Shown: piece by piece, positions 26,445 to 35,743 of the stretch
Numbering within the stretch: position 1 is the first letter of the stretch
Layout: every line of letters begins with the position of its first letter
Source of the DNA: Prevotella sp. khp7
GTDB lineage: Bacteria > Bacteroidota > Bacteroidia > Bacteroidales > Bacteroidaceae
Direction: 5' to 3'
Length of the DNA: 64,000 nt
Assembly (NCBI RefSeq): GCF_900109055.1
Contig: NZ_FOIV01000003.1
Coordinates: forward strand, 1-64,000
Position numbers and translations under genes: made by a program
The notes under the pieces: model-generated
What the model was told of the DNA's origin: nothing
The model's database searches: none
The model's input: the letters and a program-made list of their open reading frames with translations, nothing else

Positions 26445-27917
26445 TTATTTCACTCTGATTTTCTTACCTGCCTGAATATTATTGCCTTTGATACCGTTAA
26501 GTCTTCTCAACTTAGCTACGGTGGTGCCGTTCTGCTTAGCAATCTGCGACAGAGTCTGTCCCTTGCGGATGGTTACGTTTCTGCCACCTCGGGCATTCCT
26601 GCTGCCCCTGCTTCCTCTTCTGGCATTCCTATTGTAGCGACTGCTACGGCCGCCCTTACGTGAAAAAGTAGGAACATCGTCTGCCACGTCAACTACGGCA
26701 CGTTTTGTCAGCAACTCGGTTGCACGGTAGTTATAAATAGAGTCTTCGTTGTCGATAAATCTTCCAGTATCAGCAAGTGGTAGACGGATGGCATATCCTT
26801 TGGTGCTGCCAGGTACAATGTCGCGACGATACTCAGGATTGAGAGAGCGTAACATATCAAGATCTGTGCCAAGTACACTGGCAATCTGTTCCAGATGCAC
26901 ATCTTTGTGAACCACTATGGTGTCGGTTTGTGATGGCAGACGGGTTGTCATCGGACATATATTATGTTCACAATAGTAGGTCATGATGTAGTTGGCTGCA
27001 ATGAATGCGGGCACATAACCACGAGTTTCTGCTGGCAGATAAGGATACAACTTCCAATAATCTTTGTCGGCCTGAGTCACGGCATCGTTTTCTGTACGAC
27101 CATTGGCAGCACGGTAACGGCGAATGGCTTTGTTGATGTTTTCTGGACCGCAATTATAGGCAGCGATTACGAGATTCCAGTCGCCAAAGATGCGATACAA
27201 GTCTCTCAAATAGTGGGCTGCGGCATACGAAGATTTTACGGGGTCGCGACGCTCATCCACAAGTGAGTTCACCTCTAAGCCGTACTGACGACCAGTGCCC
27301 AGCATGAACTGCCACAATCCTGTCGCACCCACTCTTGATACAGCTTTCGGGTTCAGGGCGCTCTCAATAATGGGTAAATATTTCAACTCCAAAGGCACCT
27401 GATAGCTTTCCAAGGCTTCCTCGAAAATTGGCATGTAGAAATTTGCTGCTCCAAGTAAGTAACTTACCGAGTAGCGGAGTCGACCAGCATATCGATCAAT
27501 AAATCGTTGTACAATATCATTATAGGCCATCTCCATTACGGTTGGTATCCTGCTTAGTCTGTTTATATAGTCCTCCTTGGGATATGTAGGATTCTCGTTT
27601 TTCATCTCACAGTCGCCAGGAGTTCCCAAGTATGTTTTTGACATATAGAGATTTAGCAGACTATCAAGATCGTAGGTCATGGCCTCGGGGAAGTCAATAA
27701 TTTCTTCGTTTCCTTCATTGTCTGTGAGTGAAATCTTGTCCTCTGTAGGCACGTCTTCATCCTCTGTCTCCATGAATTCGTCATCTTCATCGAGGTCATC
27801 TACGTCAATACTATCTGTTACTTCTGTAGTCGTATTGATTACTGCCTGCGCTTGCAGGTTGTTGGTTGTTGCTGCCAGCAGCATTCCAGTCAAAAATAGA
27901 AATAGTTTTTTCTTCAT
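26445..27917 (-). CDS. Membrane-bound lytic murein transglycosylase with LysM domains (MltD-like)
   Basis: A 490-residue peptidoglycan-cleaving enzyme. A signal peptide begins at ATG 27917 (MKKKLFLFLTGMLLAAT); the longer frame adds 13 residues and is less likely. An acidic linker (DVDDLDEDDEFMETEDED) follows. The SLT domain has the catalytic glutamate in LPIIESALNPKAVSR and GATGLWQFM. A LysM-like segment lies near residues 340-390, an Arg/Gly-rich basic linker follows, and a clear C-terminal LysM ends the protein (KGQTLSQIAKQNGTTVAKLRRLNG). The parB-DUF5683-mltD-rel order appears conserved in Bacteroidales, tying wall remodelling to chromosome segregation genes. Confidence 0.93.
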   Translation of the reverse strand: MKKKLFLFLTGMLLAATTNNLQAQAVINTTTEVTDSIDVDDLDEDDEFMETEDEDVPTEDKISLTDNEGNEEIIDFPEAMTYDLDSLLNLYMSKTYLGTPGDCEMKNENPTYPKEDYINRLSRIPTVMEMAYNDIVQRFIDRYAGRLRYSVSYLLGAANFYMPIFEEALESYQVPLELKYLPIIESALNPKAVSRVGATGLWQFMLGTGRQYGLEVNSLVDERRDPVKSSYAAAHYLRDLYRIFGDWNLVIAAYNCGPENINKAIRRYRAANGRTENDAVTQADKDYWKLYPYLPAETRGYVPAFIAANYIMTYYCEHNICPMTTRLPSQTDTIVVHKDVHLEQIASVLGTDLDMLRSLNPEYRRDIVPGSTKGYAIRLPLADTGRFIDNEDSIYNYRATELLTKRAVVDVADDVPTFSRKGGRSSRYNRNARRGSRGSRNARGGRNVTIRKGQTLSQIAKQNGTTVAKLRRLNGIKGNNIQAGKKIRVK

Positions 27918-27937
27918 ATAATTGTTGAACGTTATAC

Positions 27938-28738
27938 TTAAAAGTTTAGGCTGCATTGCAGTCCTAGTGATGAAGCATCCAGTGGGTTACTGGATGAATG
28001 GTTGTTCAGAATCGTCGGTTCAACTTTCAGACTCAGATCCTTCGATATGTCAAATACCGACAACTCTGCATCTACATAAGCATCGACCACCGAGAGGGCG
28101 TAGACACCTACCAGTACAAAGAAGCTCAGATCGCGCCATCTTCTAAAACGGTCTTTTCGCTTTCTGAAAATATCTGTATAGCGATCTTTGTTCGATTTGT
28201 CTATCTGGGCACCGAGATGAAGAAACTGGTTATAACTCTGCGTGGCGGGATCGTTGTCCATCAGGTCAAGATAAGCCTGTGAGTAGTCCTTATACATTGT
28301 GTTATTCCAGTTCATGGCATACAGACAACCCACAAAACCACCGTATACGAGTGGCAGTTTCCAGTATTTGCGGTTGTATATCTGTCCGCCACCTGGGATG
28401 ACCAGAGCCAGCCATAGCGCACGTTTGGGGTCTGGGCGCCATAAACTCATATCCTTCATGGGCTTGGTCTGCTTTACCTGGCCTATCAGGGTTGATTCAA
28501 CCAACGAGTCAATACTCTGGTTGGCAGCTGTTACCATGCTGTCGGTGATAATAATATTCTTGCCCGTTACCAATGTGTCGTGAATCACCAGCGTGTCGCC
28601 AATGAGGTTCTTCAGACTGTCGGCAATCTGCTTCGTCAACTGTCTTTGAGCGTAGCTCTGCTGTGTACCAGCGAGCATGAATATACACATTACCAGCAGT
28701 GCTCGAACCCATATGTTTTTATTGTTTCCTTGTTTCAA
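27938..28738 (-). CDS. DUF5683 family membrane protein
   Basis: A 266-residue protein with a signal or anchor sequence (MKQGNNKNIWVRALLVMCIFMLAG) and the DUF5683 core: RPDPKRALWLALVIPGGGQIYNRKYWKLPLVYGGF, followed by short hydrophobic helices (LSFFVLVGVYALSVVDAYVDAEL). The C-terminal strand ends in a barrel-like LQCSLNF. The family is Bacteroidota-specific and of unknown role, usually found, as here, between parB and a lytic transglycosylase. It lies 21 bases after parB and 20 before mltD. An envelope role connected to division is plausible, but only by neighbourhood. Confidence 0.85.
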   Translation of the reverse strand: MKQGNNKNIWVRALLVMCIFMLAGTQQSYAQRQLTKQIADSLKNLIGDTLVIHDTLVTGKNIIITDSMVTAANQSIDSLVESTLIGQVKQTKPMKDMSLWRPDPKRALWLALVIPGGGQIYNRKYWKLPLVYGGFVGCLYAMNWNNTMYKDYSQAYLDLMDNDPATQSYNQFLHLGAQIDKSNKDRYTDIFRKRKDRFRRWRDLSFFVLVGVYALSVVDAYVDAELSVFDISKDLSLKVEPTILNNHSSSNPLDASSLGLQCSLNF

Positions 28739-28759
28739 CGTTGTTGGTTCCTTTTCAAC

Positions 28760-29689
28760 TTATCCGTTTTTAACTCTGTCAAAGACCTGCATAATAGTCT
28801 CCAACTCCTCTTCGTTAGCGAATGGGATACTAATACGTCCCTTGCTTTGTGGAGAGCATGTCATCTGTATTCTTACCTTAAAAAGTTCCGACAGACGGTC
28901 TCTTAGAATGCTGTATTCTAATGGCAACTGGCTGGGTGCCAACTTCTGTTTAACATTCTGCAGGCTTTCACCCGTCTTGACCATCTGCACCATCTCCTCT
29001 ACTTTTCTTACCGAATAGCCATTGCGCTTTACGTCATTGAAAAGCTTGATTTGTGCCGATGGACTGTCGATAGAAAGCAGCGCACGGGCATGTCCCATGT
29101 CCATCTCCTTGTTCTTCAGGGCCATCTGAATGGGAGCTGGCAACTTTAGCAGTCGCATATAGTTTGTTACTGAAGTACGGCTTTTGCCCACACGTTCTGA
29201 TATCCTTTCTTGTGTCAGTCCCAAAGTGTCTGAAAGATGCTGATAGGCGAGAGCTATTTCTATAGCATTCAAGTCCTCGCGCTGGATGTTCTCAACGAGA
29301 GCCATCTCCATCACGTCATCGTCGGCAGCAGTCTTGATATATGCAGGAAGTGATTCCAGCCCGGCCATCTGTGAAGCTCTCCATCGACGTTCACCAGCAA
29401 TAATCTGATAGGTGCCCTGTTCTGTCTGTCTGACGGTAATGGGGGTGATAATACCAATCTCACGGATGCTGGCAGCCAATTCCTTCATGGCGCTCTCTTC
29501 AAATTCACGACGAGGCTGATTTGGGTTTGGTTCTATCAAATGGATGGGTATCTCATTCAAGTTCGACGATCCCTTTGTCTGAATGTCATTGGTGTTGATG
29601 AGTGCATCCAATCCTCTGCCTTTGCCAGAGCCGATGTTGTCTAAGCCGCGCCCTAACACATTACGGTCGTATTTCTTTCTAACAGCCAT
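28760..29689 (-). CDS. parB: Chromosome partitioning protein ParB
   Basis: A 309-residue CTP-dependent DNA-sliding clamp that loads at parS sites. Visible are the ParB/Srx box (IEPNPNQPRREFEE, then GERRWRASQMAGL with the CTP-binding GERRxR motif), ALVENIQREDLNAIE, the helix-turn-helix (LTQERISERVGKSRTSVTNYMRLL) and a C-terminal dimerisation segment (PLEYSILRDRLSELF...). The start lies three bases after the parA stop. I looked for a parS-like CACGTG palindrome nearby and found none convincing. Confidence 0.96.
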   Translation of the reverse strand: MAVRKKYDRNVLGRGLDNIGSGKGRGLDALINTNDIQTKGSSNLNEIPIHLIEPNPNQPRREFEESAMKELAASIREIGIITPITVRQTEQGTYQIIAGERRWRASQMAGLESLPAYIKTAADDDVMEMALVENIQREDLNAIEIALAYQHLSDTLGLTQERISERVGKSRTSVTNYMRLLKLPAPIQMALKNKEMDMGHARALLSIDSPSAQIKLFNDVKRNGYSVRKVEEMVQMVKTGESLQNVKQKLAPSQLPLEYSILRDRLSELFKVRIQMTCSPQSKGRISIPFANEEELETIMQVFDRVKNG

Positions 29690-29692
29690 AGT

Positions 29693-30460
29693 TTAATGCT
29701 TGTTTTTGAAGATGATTTCATTTGCCAGAGCCAGATGATTCTTTGCTCCAGTAGAGTCTGCATCATACAAAATTGCGGGCAGACCATGGCTGGGGGCCTC
29801 TGAGAGCTTAACGTTACGCTGGATGACGGTTTTGAATACTAATTCCTGGAAGTGACGTTTCACTTCATCATATATTTGGTTGGCCAGTCGTAAACGACTG
29901 TCATACATTGTCAGAAGAAACCCCTCAATCTCCAGAGTTGGGTTGAGCTTGCTTTTTATGATTTTGATGGTGTTCAGCAGTTTACTAATACCCTCCAGGG
30001 CAAAGTACTCGCACTGAACGGGAATAATGACAGAGTCTGCAGCAGTCAGCGAGTTGACGGTAATCAGTCCCAGTGATGGCGAACAGTCTATTAGAATGAA
30101 ATCGTAGTCATCGCGGATAGGCTCCAGCATCTTTTTGATAACTTTTTCGCGATCACTGACGTTCAGCATTTCTATTTCTGCGCCTACCAGGTCAATATGG
30201 CTGGGAATGATGTCAAGTCCGTCAATGTCCGTTGTATAGATTGCGTCGCGGACATCAGCATTATTGATGATACATTCGTATAGTGAACAGTCTACTTCTT
30301 TAATGTCTACGCCCAGTCCACTGGAGGCGTTGGCCTGTGGGTCGGCATCCACTACCAATACACTTTTTTCGAGTGTGGCTAGCGATGCTGCCAGATTAAT
30401 AGTGGTTGTGGTCTTACCCACACCGCCTTTTTGGTTTGCCAAAGCAATAATCTTTCCCAT
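29693..30460 (-). CDS. parA: Chromosome partitioning ATPase ParA (Soj)
   Basis: A 255-residue ATPase that moves ParB-bound origins over the nucleoid. The deviant Walker A motif KGGVGKTT (residues 10-17), the A' region DADPQANASSGLG and Walker B-like DFILIDCSPSLGL are all intact, with the family-typical length. It is the first gene of a run of seven minus-strand genes with very short gaps, preceded by a -7 box at 30501-30509 divergent from surE. Confidence 0.97.
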   Translation of the reverse strand: MGKIIALANQKGGVGKTTTTINLAASLATLEKSVLVVDADPQANASSGLGVDIKEVDCSLYECIINNADVRDAIYTTDIDGLDIIPSHIDLVGAEIEMLNVSDREKVIKKMLEPIRDDYDFILIDCSPSLGLITVNSLTAADSVIIPVQCEYFALEGISKLLNTIKIIKSKLNPTLEIEGFLLTMYDSRLRLANQIYDEVKRHFQELVFKTVIQRNVKLSEAPSHGLPAILYDADSTGAKNHLALANEIIFKNKH

Positions 30461-30500
30461 TTGTTAGTTTCTAATCTTGATAAAGAAAATAAATTTGGGC

Positions 30501-30509
30501 ACAAAGTTA
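30501..30509 (-). promoter_or_regulatory. Promoter -7 box of the parA-parB run
   Basis: TAACTTTGT on the minus strand matches the Bacteroidota -7 consensus; the parA start lies about 40 bases downstream. No clear -33 TTTG was seen. Confidence 0.55.
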
Positions 30510-30551
30510 CATATTTTCACTGAGAAATCTCTCCATTTAAACCTTTTTTCG

Positions 30552-30560
30552 TACTTTTGC
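30552..30560 (+). promoter_or_regulatory. Promoter -7 box of the surE-lpxB operon
   Basis: TACTTTTGC at 30552-30560 lies 20 bases before the surE ATG. It overlaps the in-frame TTG of a longer frame, which is therefore not the start. No clear -33 TTTG was seen. Confidence 0.6.
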
Positions 30561-30580
30561 ACCGAAAACAACGATATTTT

Positions 30581-31354
30581 ATGGAAATTAAACGACCCTT
30601 ATTGCTCATTTCCAATGACGATGGCTTTCATGCTAAAGGTATCCGACAGCTGATTGACATGGTCTCTGGCTTTGGCGATATCATTGTCTGTGCACCTGAT
30701 TCTGCCCGTAGCGGTTCCTCATGTGCTTTTTCTGCTACCACTCCGTTACGACTCACCTTGCAGGAGAAACGCGAAGGACTGGAGGTCTGGTCGTGTAATG
30801 GTACACCAACTGACTGCGTGAAAATGGCGTTGGCAGAACTGTGTCCTCGCAAACCTGATATGGTTATAGGTGGTATCAACCATGGTGATAATGCCTCAGT
30901 GAATACACACTACAGCGGTACGATGGGGGTTACCATCGAAGGGTGTATGAAATATATCCCCTCTGTGGCATTCTCACTATGTGATACGAAGGCCGATGCC
31001 GATTTTGAACCGCTTCGCCCTTTGATCCTTCAAATTACGGAGCGGGTGTTGCGCGAAGGACTTCCTTTGGGCGTATGCCTTAATGTAAACTTTCCTTTGG
31101 TTAAAGAATATAAAGGCGTCCGTGTCTGTCGTATGGCCAAGGGGACATGGAACAGTGAGGTTACCAAATGTCATCATCCCCGTGGTTATGACTATTGGTG
31201 GATGGTGGGGCATTATCAGAACGATGAACCTGAGGCGGAAGATACTGACAACTGGGCTCTTAGCCATGGATATATTGCCATTACTCCTACTCAGGTCGAT
31301 GTTACAGCCTACCAAGCTATAAATCTCGTCAATAGTTGGGACTTGCATAGTTAA
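30581..31354 (+). CDS. surE: 5'/3'-nucleotidase SurE
   Basis: A 257-residue metal-dependent survival phosphatase that removes phosphate from nucleoside monophosphates. The family hallmarks are LLLISNDDGFHAKGI at the N-terminus (metal-binding NDD), APDSARSGSS, GTPTDCVKMAL, GGINHGDN and YSGTMGVTIEG. The start is ATG 30581, just after the promoter. It leads an operon with lpxB, an AzgA-like permease, a Tsx-like channel and a UraA-like permease, so it may feed nucleoside or nucleobase handling; this is an inference from order. Confidence 0.95.
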   Translation: MEIKRPLLLISNDDGFHAKGIRQLIDMVSGFGDIIVCAPDSARSGSSCAFSATTPLRLTLQEKREGLEVWSCNGTPTDCVKMALAELCPRKPDMVIGGINHGDNASVNTHYSGTMGVTIEGCMKYIPSVAFSLCDTKADADFEPLRPLILQITERVLREGLPLGVCLNVNFPLVKEYKGVRVCRMAKGTWNSEVTKCHHPRGYDYWWMVGHYQNDEPEAEDTDNWALSHGYIAITPTQVDVTAYQAINLVNSWDLHS

Positions 31355-31381
31355 TTCACTAAAATTGTCAAATAGATAAAG

Positions 31382-32503
31382 ATGAGGTATTATCTCATAG
31401 CTGGCGAAGCTTCAGGCGATCTTCATGCATCCTACCTGATGCGGTCATTGAAAGAGATTGATAATGAGGCTGAATTCCGCTTCTTTGGTGGTGACCTGAT
31501 GACAGCTGTTGGAGGCACTCGTGTTCGTCATTATTGTGAACTGGCCTATATGGGATTTATCCCTGTACTTCTTCATCTGCCAACTATTCTTGGCAACATG
31601 AAATTGTGTAAACGCGATATCACTGAGTGGCGTCCCGATTGTGTGATATTAGTCGATTATCCAGGTTTCAATCTGAAGATTGCAAAGTATGTAAAATCTC
31701 ATACAAATATCCCCGTCTATTATTACATATCCCCCAAGATATGGGCATGGAAAGAGTATCGTATCAAGAATATCAAACGTGATGTTGATGAACTATTCTC
31801 GATACTTCCCTTTGAGGTGCCGTTCTTCGAGGTGAAGCACCATTATCCTATCCATTATGTTGGCAATCCTACGGCCGATGAGGTGAGGACATACCTTGCA
31901 GAGCATAATAATGGAGAACTTGGTGATAAGAAAATTATCGCCCTTCTGGCTGGTAGTCGTCAACAGGAGATAAAGGATAACCTTCCTGCTATGCTGGAGT
32001 CTGTGAAAATTCTTAATGATTCGTATCGCGTAGTCTTAGCAGGAGCTCCTGGCATAGATTCTGCTTATTATGAGAGGTTTGTAAAAGATAGCGGGGTGGA
32101 AATTGTCTATAACCAGACCTACGATCTGCTTTCTAAAGCCCATGCTGCCTTGGTGACAAGCGGCACTGCGACACTTGAGGCGGCTTTATTTAATGTGCCA
32201 CAGGTTGTGTGCTACAAAACGCCTATACCTAAGGTTATTTCTTTCCTGCGCAAGCATCTTTTAAAGGTAAAATATATTTCGCTTGTCAATCTCATTGCCG
32301 ATCGTGAGGTGGTTCGTGAGTTGGTGGCCGATACATTCTCTGTGTCGAATATCCAGCGTGAGCTCCAGAGCATCCTTACAGGCCCTGATCGTGAGGCAAT
32401 GTTAAAGGGGTATGAAGAGGTGCACCGTCGTTTAGGTGACCAGAAAGCCCCTGATAATGCAGCACATATTATTTACAAACTAAATCATAATCAATCTGTT
32501 TAA
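31382..32503 (+). CDS. lpxB: Lipid-A-disaccharide synthase
   Basis: A 373-residue glycosyltransferase (family 19) that joins UDP-diacylglucosamine and lipid X to make the lipid A disaccharide at the inner membrane. Typical blocks are YYLIAGEASGDLHASYLM, FFGGDLM, VDYPGFNLKIAKY, YYISPKIWAWKEYR and LLAGSRQQEIKDNLP, followed by TSGTATLEAALFNVPQVV. Length is normal. It lies 27 bases after surE and two bases before the permease gene, so it is translated within the same operon. Confidence 0.96.
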   Translation: MRYYLIAGEASGDLHASYLMRSLKEIDNEAEFRFFGGDLMTAVGGTRVRHYCELAYMGFIPVLLHLPTILGNMKLCKRDITEWRPDCVILVDYPGFNLKIAKYVKSHTNIPVYYYISPKIWAWKEYRIKNIKRDVDELFSILPFEVPFFEVKHHYPIHYVGNPTADEVRTYLAEHNNGELGDKKIIALLAGSRQQEIKDNLPAMLESVKILNDSYRVVLAGAPGIDSAYYERFVKDSGVEIVYNQTYDLLSKAHAALVTSGTATLEAALFNVPQVVCYKTPIPKVISFLRKHLLKVKYISLVNLIADREVVRELVADTFSVSNIQRELQSILTGPDREAMLKGYEEVHRRLGDQKAPDNAAHIIYKLNHNQSV

Positions 32504-32505
32504 TC

Positions 32506-33816
32506 ATGAACAAATTACTTGCGTTACTGGGCTTCGATCCTGCAAAACATTCTGTGAAGGTTGAGATGATTGCCGGCTTGACGACATTCCTCACCATGTC
32601 GTACATCTTGGCTGTCAATCCGTTGATTCTTGGTGAGACAGGCATGGATCGAGGTGCCTTATTCTCTGCAACGGCTGTGGCTGCCCTCATTGCCACGCTG
32701 GTCATGGCATTCTATGCGAAAATGCCTTTCGCTCTTGCTTCTGGTATGGGACTGAATGCTTTCTTTGCCTATACTCTCGTACTTTCCATGGGCTATACAT
32801 GGGAAGAGGCTCTTGCCGCAGTGTTCTTTGAAGGTGTTGTATTCATCCTACTCACCGTATTCAAAGTGCGCGAGGCCATTGTCAATGCCATTCCCGTTAA
32901 CCTACGTTATTCTATTAGTGTGGGTATCGGACTGTTTATCGCCTATATCGGTCTGAAGAACGGGGGAATCATCATTGGCAGCGATGCTACTGTTACCGCT
33001 TTGGCTCCTTGGACTGTCACTTCGCTATTGGCCGCTGGTGGCGTATTGCTTGGTGGCGCGCTCATGGCTCTTGGTATCCGTGGCGCCCTATTCTATACTA
33101 TTGTCATCATGACTGTCATTGGCATACCCTTTGGTGTTACTCAATTGCCGAGTGAATTCTCATTAATCAGTATGCCCCAGTCACTTGCCCCCATCGCCTT
33201 TCATCTGGATTTTACGCAGTTCCTTGCTTTCGACCTCAACTATTATATTGTGGTGTTTGCCCTGCTCTTTATGGATCTCTTCGATACGTTGGGTACACTG
33301 ATTGGTGCTTCAACCAGTGCTAATATGGTTGATCCTAAAACGGGTCGCATTCATGGCCTGAACCGCGCTCTGATGGCTGATGCCATTGGAACTGCCTGCG
33401 GGGCGCTTTGTGGCACGAATACAGTAACTACCTATGTGGAGAGCGCCACAGGCATTGCTGAGGGAGGCCGTACCGGACTGACTTCATTTACGGTGGCTCT
33501 CCTCTTCTTTGTGGCTTTGTTCTTCTCGCCACTCTTCCTCATCATCCCCTCTGCTGCCACCACGCCGGCTTTGGTCTTGGTGGGAGTATTGATGACAAAG
33601 CCTATTATGAAGATAGACTTCTCAGACTTCACCGAGGCTGTACCTTGTTTCATCACCATCATCACCATGCCGTTCACTGCCAGTATCTCTGAGGGTATTG
33701 TGCTGGGTATGCTCTCTTATGTTATCGTCAAGGTGCTCACTGGTCGCTTCAAAGACCTCTCTATTGTGATGTACATCCTCGCTGCCTTTTTTGTCTTGAA
33801 ATACATATTTAACTAA
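32506..33816 (+). CDS. NCS2/AzgA-type purine nucleobase permease
   Basis: A 436-residue inner-membrane transporter with about 12-14 hydrophobic segments. The AzgA/PbuG-type signatures are present: MIAGLTTFLTMSYILAVNP, ALASGMGLNAFFAYT, LDLFDTLGTLIG (as FMDLFDTLGTLIG) and TTYVESATGIAEGGRTGLTS. Members take up adenine, guanine or hypoxanthine by proton symport. It starts two bases after the lpxB stop and is followed at 12 bases by a predicted nucleoside-type outer-membrane channel. Purine specificity is inferred from the subfamily, not from tested residues. Confidence 0.92.
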   Translation: MNKLLALLGFDPAKHSVKVEMIAGLTTFLTMSYILAVNPLILGETGMDRGALFSATAVAALIATLVMAFYAKMPFALASGMGLNAFFAYTLVLSMGYTWEEALAAVFFEGVVFILLTVFKVREAIVNAIPVNLRYSISVGIGLFIAYIGLKNGGIIIGSDATVTALAPWTVTSLLAAGGVLLGGALMALGIRGALFYTIVIMTVIGIPFGVTQLPSEFSLISMPQSLAPIAFHLDFTQFLAFDLNYYIVVFALLFMDLFDTLGTLIGASTSANMVDPKTGRIHGLNRALMADAIGTACGALCGTNTVTTYVESATGIAEGGRTGLTSFTVALLFFVALFFSPLFLIIPSAATTPALVLVGVLMTKPIMKIDFSDFTEAVPCFITIITMPFTASISEGIVLGMLSYVIVKVLTGRFKDLSIVMYILAAFFVLKYIFN

Positions 33817-33828
33817 TTTAGTATAAAA

Positions 33829-34530
33829 ATGAAAAAGTTCTTTTCAATTGCGCTGCTGGCAGTAGCTGCTCTCAGCGTCAACGCACAGAACGTGCAGCTT
33901 CATTATGACTTCGGACGTAACCTCTATTCCAATCAGGAGGCTGGTCGCCAGAAGGTAACTCTTACCGTTGAGCAGTTCAAGGCTGACAAGTGGGGTTCAT
34001 GGTTCTATTTCGTTGATATCGATTTCAGTCGTAAATTCACTGAGGGTGCCTACACCGAAATCTCTCGTGAGTTCAATATTGGTAAGAAAGGCTTTGCTGC
34101 TCATGTCGAGTATGATGGTGGACTCAACCGTTTTGGCAGTTTTCAGCAGTCTGCATTGCTTGGTGGTGCATGGAATGGTCATAACGACGACTTCTCTAAG
34201 ACGTACTCTGTTCAACTTATGTACAAGCGCTTCTTTAAGAGCTATAATTATACTTCGGCCTATAATAGTTTCCAGCTTACGGGTGTGTGGGGGCTGAACT
34301 TCGCAAACAATAAGGGCACCTTCTCTGGTTTCATTGATTTCTGGCGTGGGGAGAAAGACAATGGTCACGGACAGCTGGTCATCCTTTCAGAACCTCAGTT
34401 GTGGTATAACTGTAACGAGCACTTGAGTATTGGTACCGAGGTCGAGATTAGTAATAACTTTATCTACAATACCTACGACGACCAATCGTTTTTCATTAAT
34501 CCAACCCTTGGTGTGAAATGGAACTTCTAA
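33829..34530 (+). CDS. DUF5020/Tsx-like outer-membrane channel protein
   Basis: A 233-residue protein with a signal peptide (MKKFFSIALLAVAALSVNAQ) and a mature beta-barrel-type sequence full of aromatic strand ends ([33 protein letters not shown] with a C-terminal Phe). The layout matches the Bacteroidota DUF5020 family, which I recall as related to the Tsx nucleoside channel; this was not searched. Its place between two nucleobase permeases, overlapping uraA by 13 bases, strongly suggests that it lets nucleosides or bases through the outer membrane. Confidence 0.78.
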   Translation: MKKFFSIALLAVAALSVNAQNVQLHYDFGRNLYSNQEAGRQKVTLTVEQFKADKWGSWFYFVDIDFSRKFTEGAYTEISREFNIGKKGFAAHVEYDGGLNRFGSFQQSALLGGAWNGHNDDFSKTYSVQLMYKRFFKSYNYTSAYNSFQLTGVWGLNFANNKGTFSGFIDFWRGEKDNGHGQLVILSEPQLWYNCNEHLSIGTEVEISNNFIYNTYDDQSFFINPTLGVKWNF

Positions 34531-35711
34531 CTCCTTCCCGCAAGACTATCGTTGGTATTCAGTTTCTGTTTGTGGCCTTTGGCTCAACGGTGCTGGTACC
34601 ATTGCTTGTTGGTCTCGACCCTGCTACGGCTCTCTTTACAGCGGGTGTCGGTACGTTTATCTTCCATCTGGTCACAAAAGGTCAGGTGCCTATCTTTTTG
34701 GGCAGTAGTTTTGCCTTCATCGCCCCCATCATCTCCGCTTCTCAACAGTGGGGCATGCCTGGCACCATCGCAGGTATCGCCGGGGTGGCTTTGGTTTACT
34801 TTGTTATGTCAGCGCTCATCAAGTGGCAGGGACGTAGGCTGTTAGACCGTCTGTTCCCGCCCGTTGTCATCGGCCCTGTCATTATCCTCATCGGTCTCTC
34901 TCTTTCTCCCGCTGCAGTCAACATGGCCAAAGAGAATTGGTTGTTGGCCTTCGTCTCACTGATTACAGCCATCCTCGTGCTCACCTTTGGTCGGGGCTTG
35001 GTAAAGCTTGTCCCCGTGGTTGTGGGTATCATCGTGGGTTACATCGTGGCCCTCTGCATGGGATTAGTCGACCTTTCCGGCGTGGCTACCGCCTCATGGT
35101 TCGCCTTGCCGCCGAGCATTTCTCATTTCCAGTTGCCTCAGTTTGCGTGGGAGCCCTTTGTGTTCATGATCCCTGTGGCCATCGCCCCTGTCATCGAGCA
35201 TATTGGCGATGTTTATGTCGTAGGTGCTGTGGCAGAGAAAGACTTTGTGAAAGATCCTGGACTCCATCGCACCATGCTGGGCGATGGTCTGGCTTGTCTC
35301 TTTGCTTCGTTGGTGGGCGGTCCTCCAGTGACCACCTATAGTGAGGTGACAGGTGCCATGCAGATTACCAAAGTCACCCACCCGCAAGTTATCCGCATTG
35401 CTGCTGCCACAGCCATCGTGTTTTCCGTCATCGGCAAGTTGTCGGCTTTGCTTCAGAGTATACCTTCTGCTGTATTGGGTGGTATCATGCTGTTGCTTTT
35501 CGGCTCTATTGCTGCTGTGGGTGTGCAGAACCTGATGAATCATAAGGTCGACCTGAATGTAACGCGCAACATCATCATTGTTTCCGTTACGCTCACGTTG
35601 GGCATTGGTGGTGCCATCCTCACCTTTGGTACCTTCTCCATCAGCGGTATCGGTCTCTCCGCTGTCGTTGGTGTCTTGCTCAACCTATTGCTTCCTCAAA
35701 AGAAACCATAA
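34518..35711 (+). CDS. uraA: Uracil/xanthine permease (NCS2 family, UraA-like)
   Basis: A 397-residue inner-membrane nucleobase:proton symporter with about 14 transmembrane segments. Family motifs are [23 protein letters not shown] near the start, [10 protein letters not shown], the acidic transport site [17 protein letters not shown] and [15 protein letters not shown]. The SEVTGA stretch and short length fit uracil permeases better than xanthine ones. It overlaps the Tsx-like gene by 13 bases and closes the surE-lpxB operon before a strong terminator. Confidence 0.92.
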   Translation: MELLTPSRKTIVGIQFLFVAFGSTVLVPLLVGLDPATALFTAGVGTFIFHLVTKGQVPIFLGSSFAFIAPIISASQQWGMPGTIAGIAGVALVYFVMSALIKWQGRRLLDRLFPPVVIGPVIILIGLSLSPAAVNMAKENWLLAFVSLITAILVLTFGRGLVKLVPVVVGIIVGYIVALCMGLVDLSGVATASWFALPPSISHFQLPQFAWEPFVFMIPVAIAPVIEHIGDVYVVGAVAEKDFVKDPGLHRTMLGDGLACLFASLVGGPPVTTYSEVTGAMQITKVTHPQVIRIAAATAIVFSVIGKLSALLQSIPSAVLGGIMLLLFGSIAAVGVQNLMNHKVDLNVTRNIIIVSVTLTLGIGGAILTFGTFSISGIGLSAVVGVLLNLLLPQKKP

Positions 35712-35712
35712 T

Positions 35713-35742
35713 AAAAAAGGCTCCCCCTCGGGAGCCTTTTTT
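35713..35742. terminator. Bidirectional terminator after uraA
   Basis: AAAAAAGGCTCCC (35713-35725) pairs with GGGAGCCTTTTTT (35730-35742) around a four-base loop. It lies between uraA and the convergent broken gene. Confidence 0.9.
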
Positions 35743-35743
35743 A

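Noticed and set aside
29600..30560. Possible parS site near parAB
   Set aside because: No CACGTG-centred palindrome was found; a GAAGTGACGTTTCACTTC stretch near 29850 is a partial palindrome inside parA and does not match known parS.
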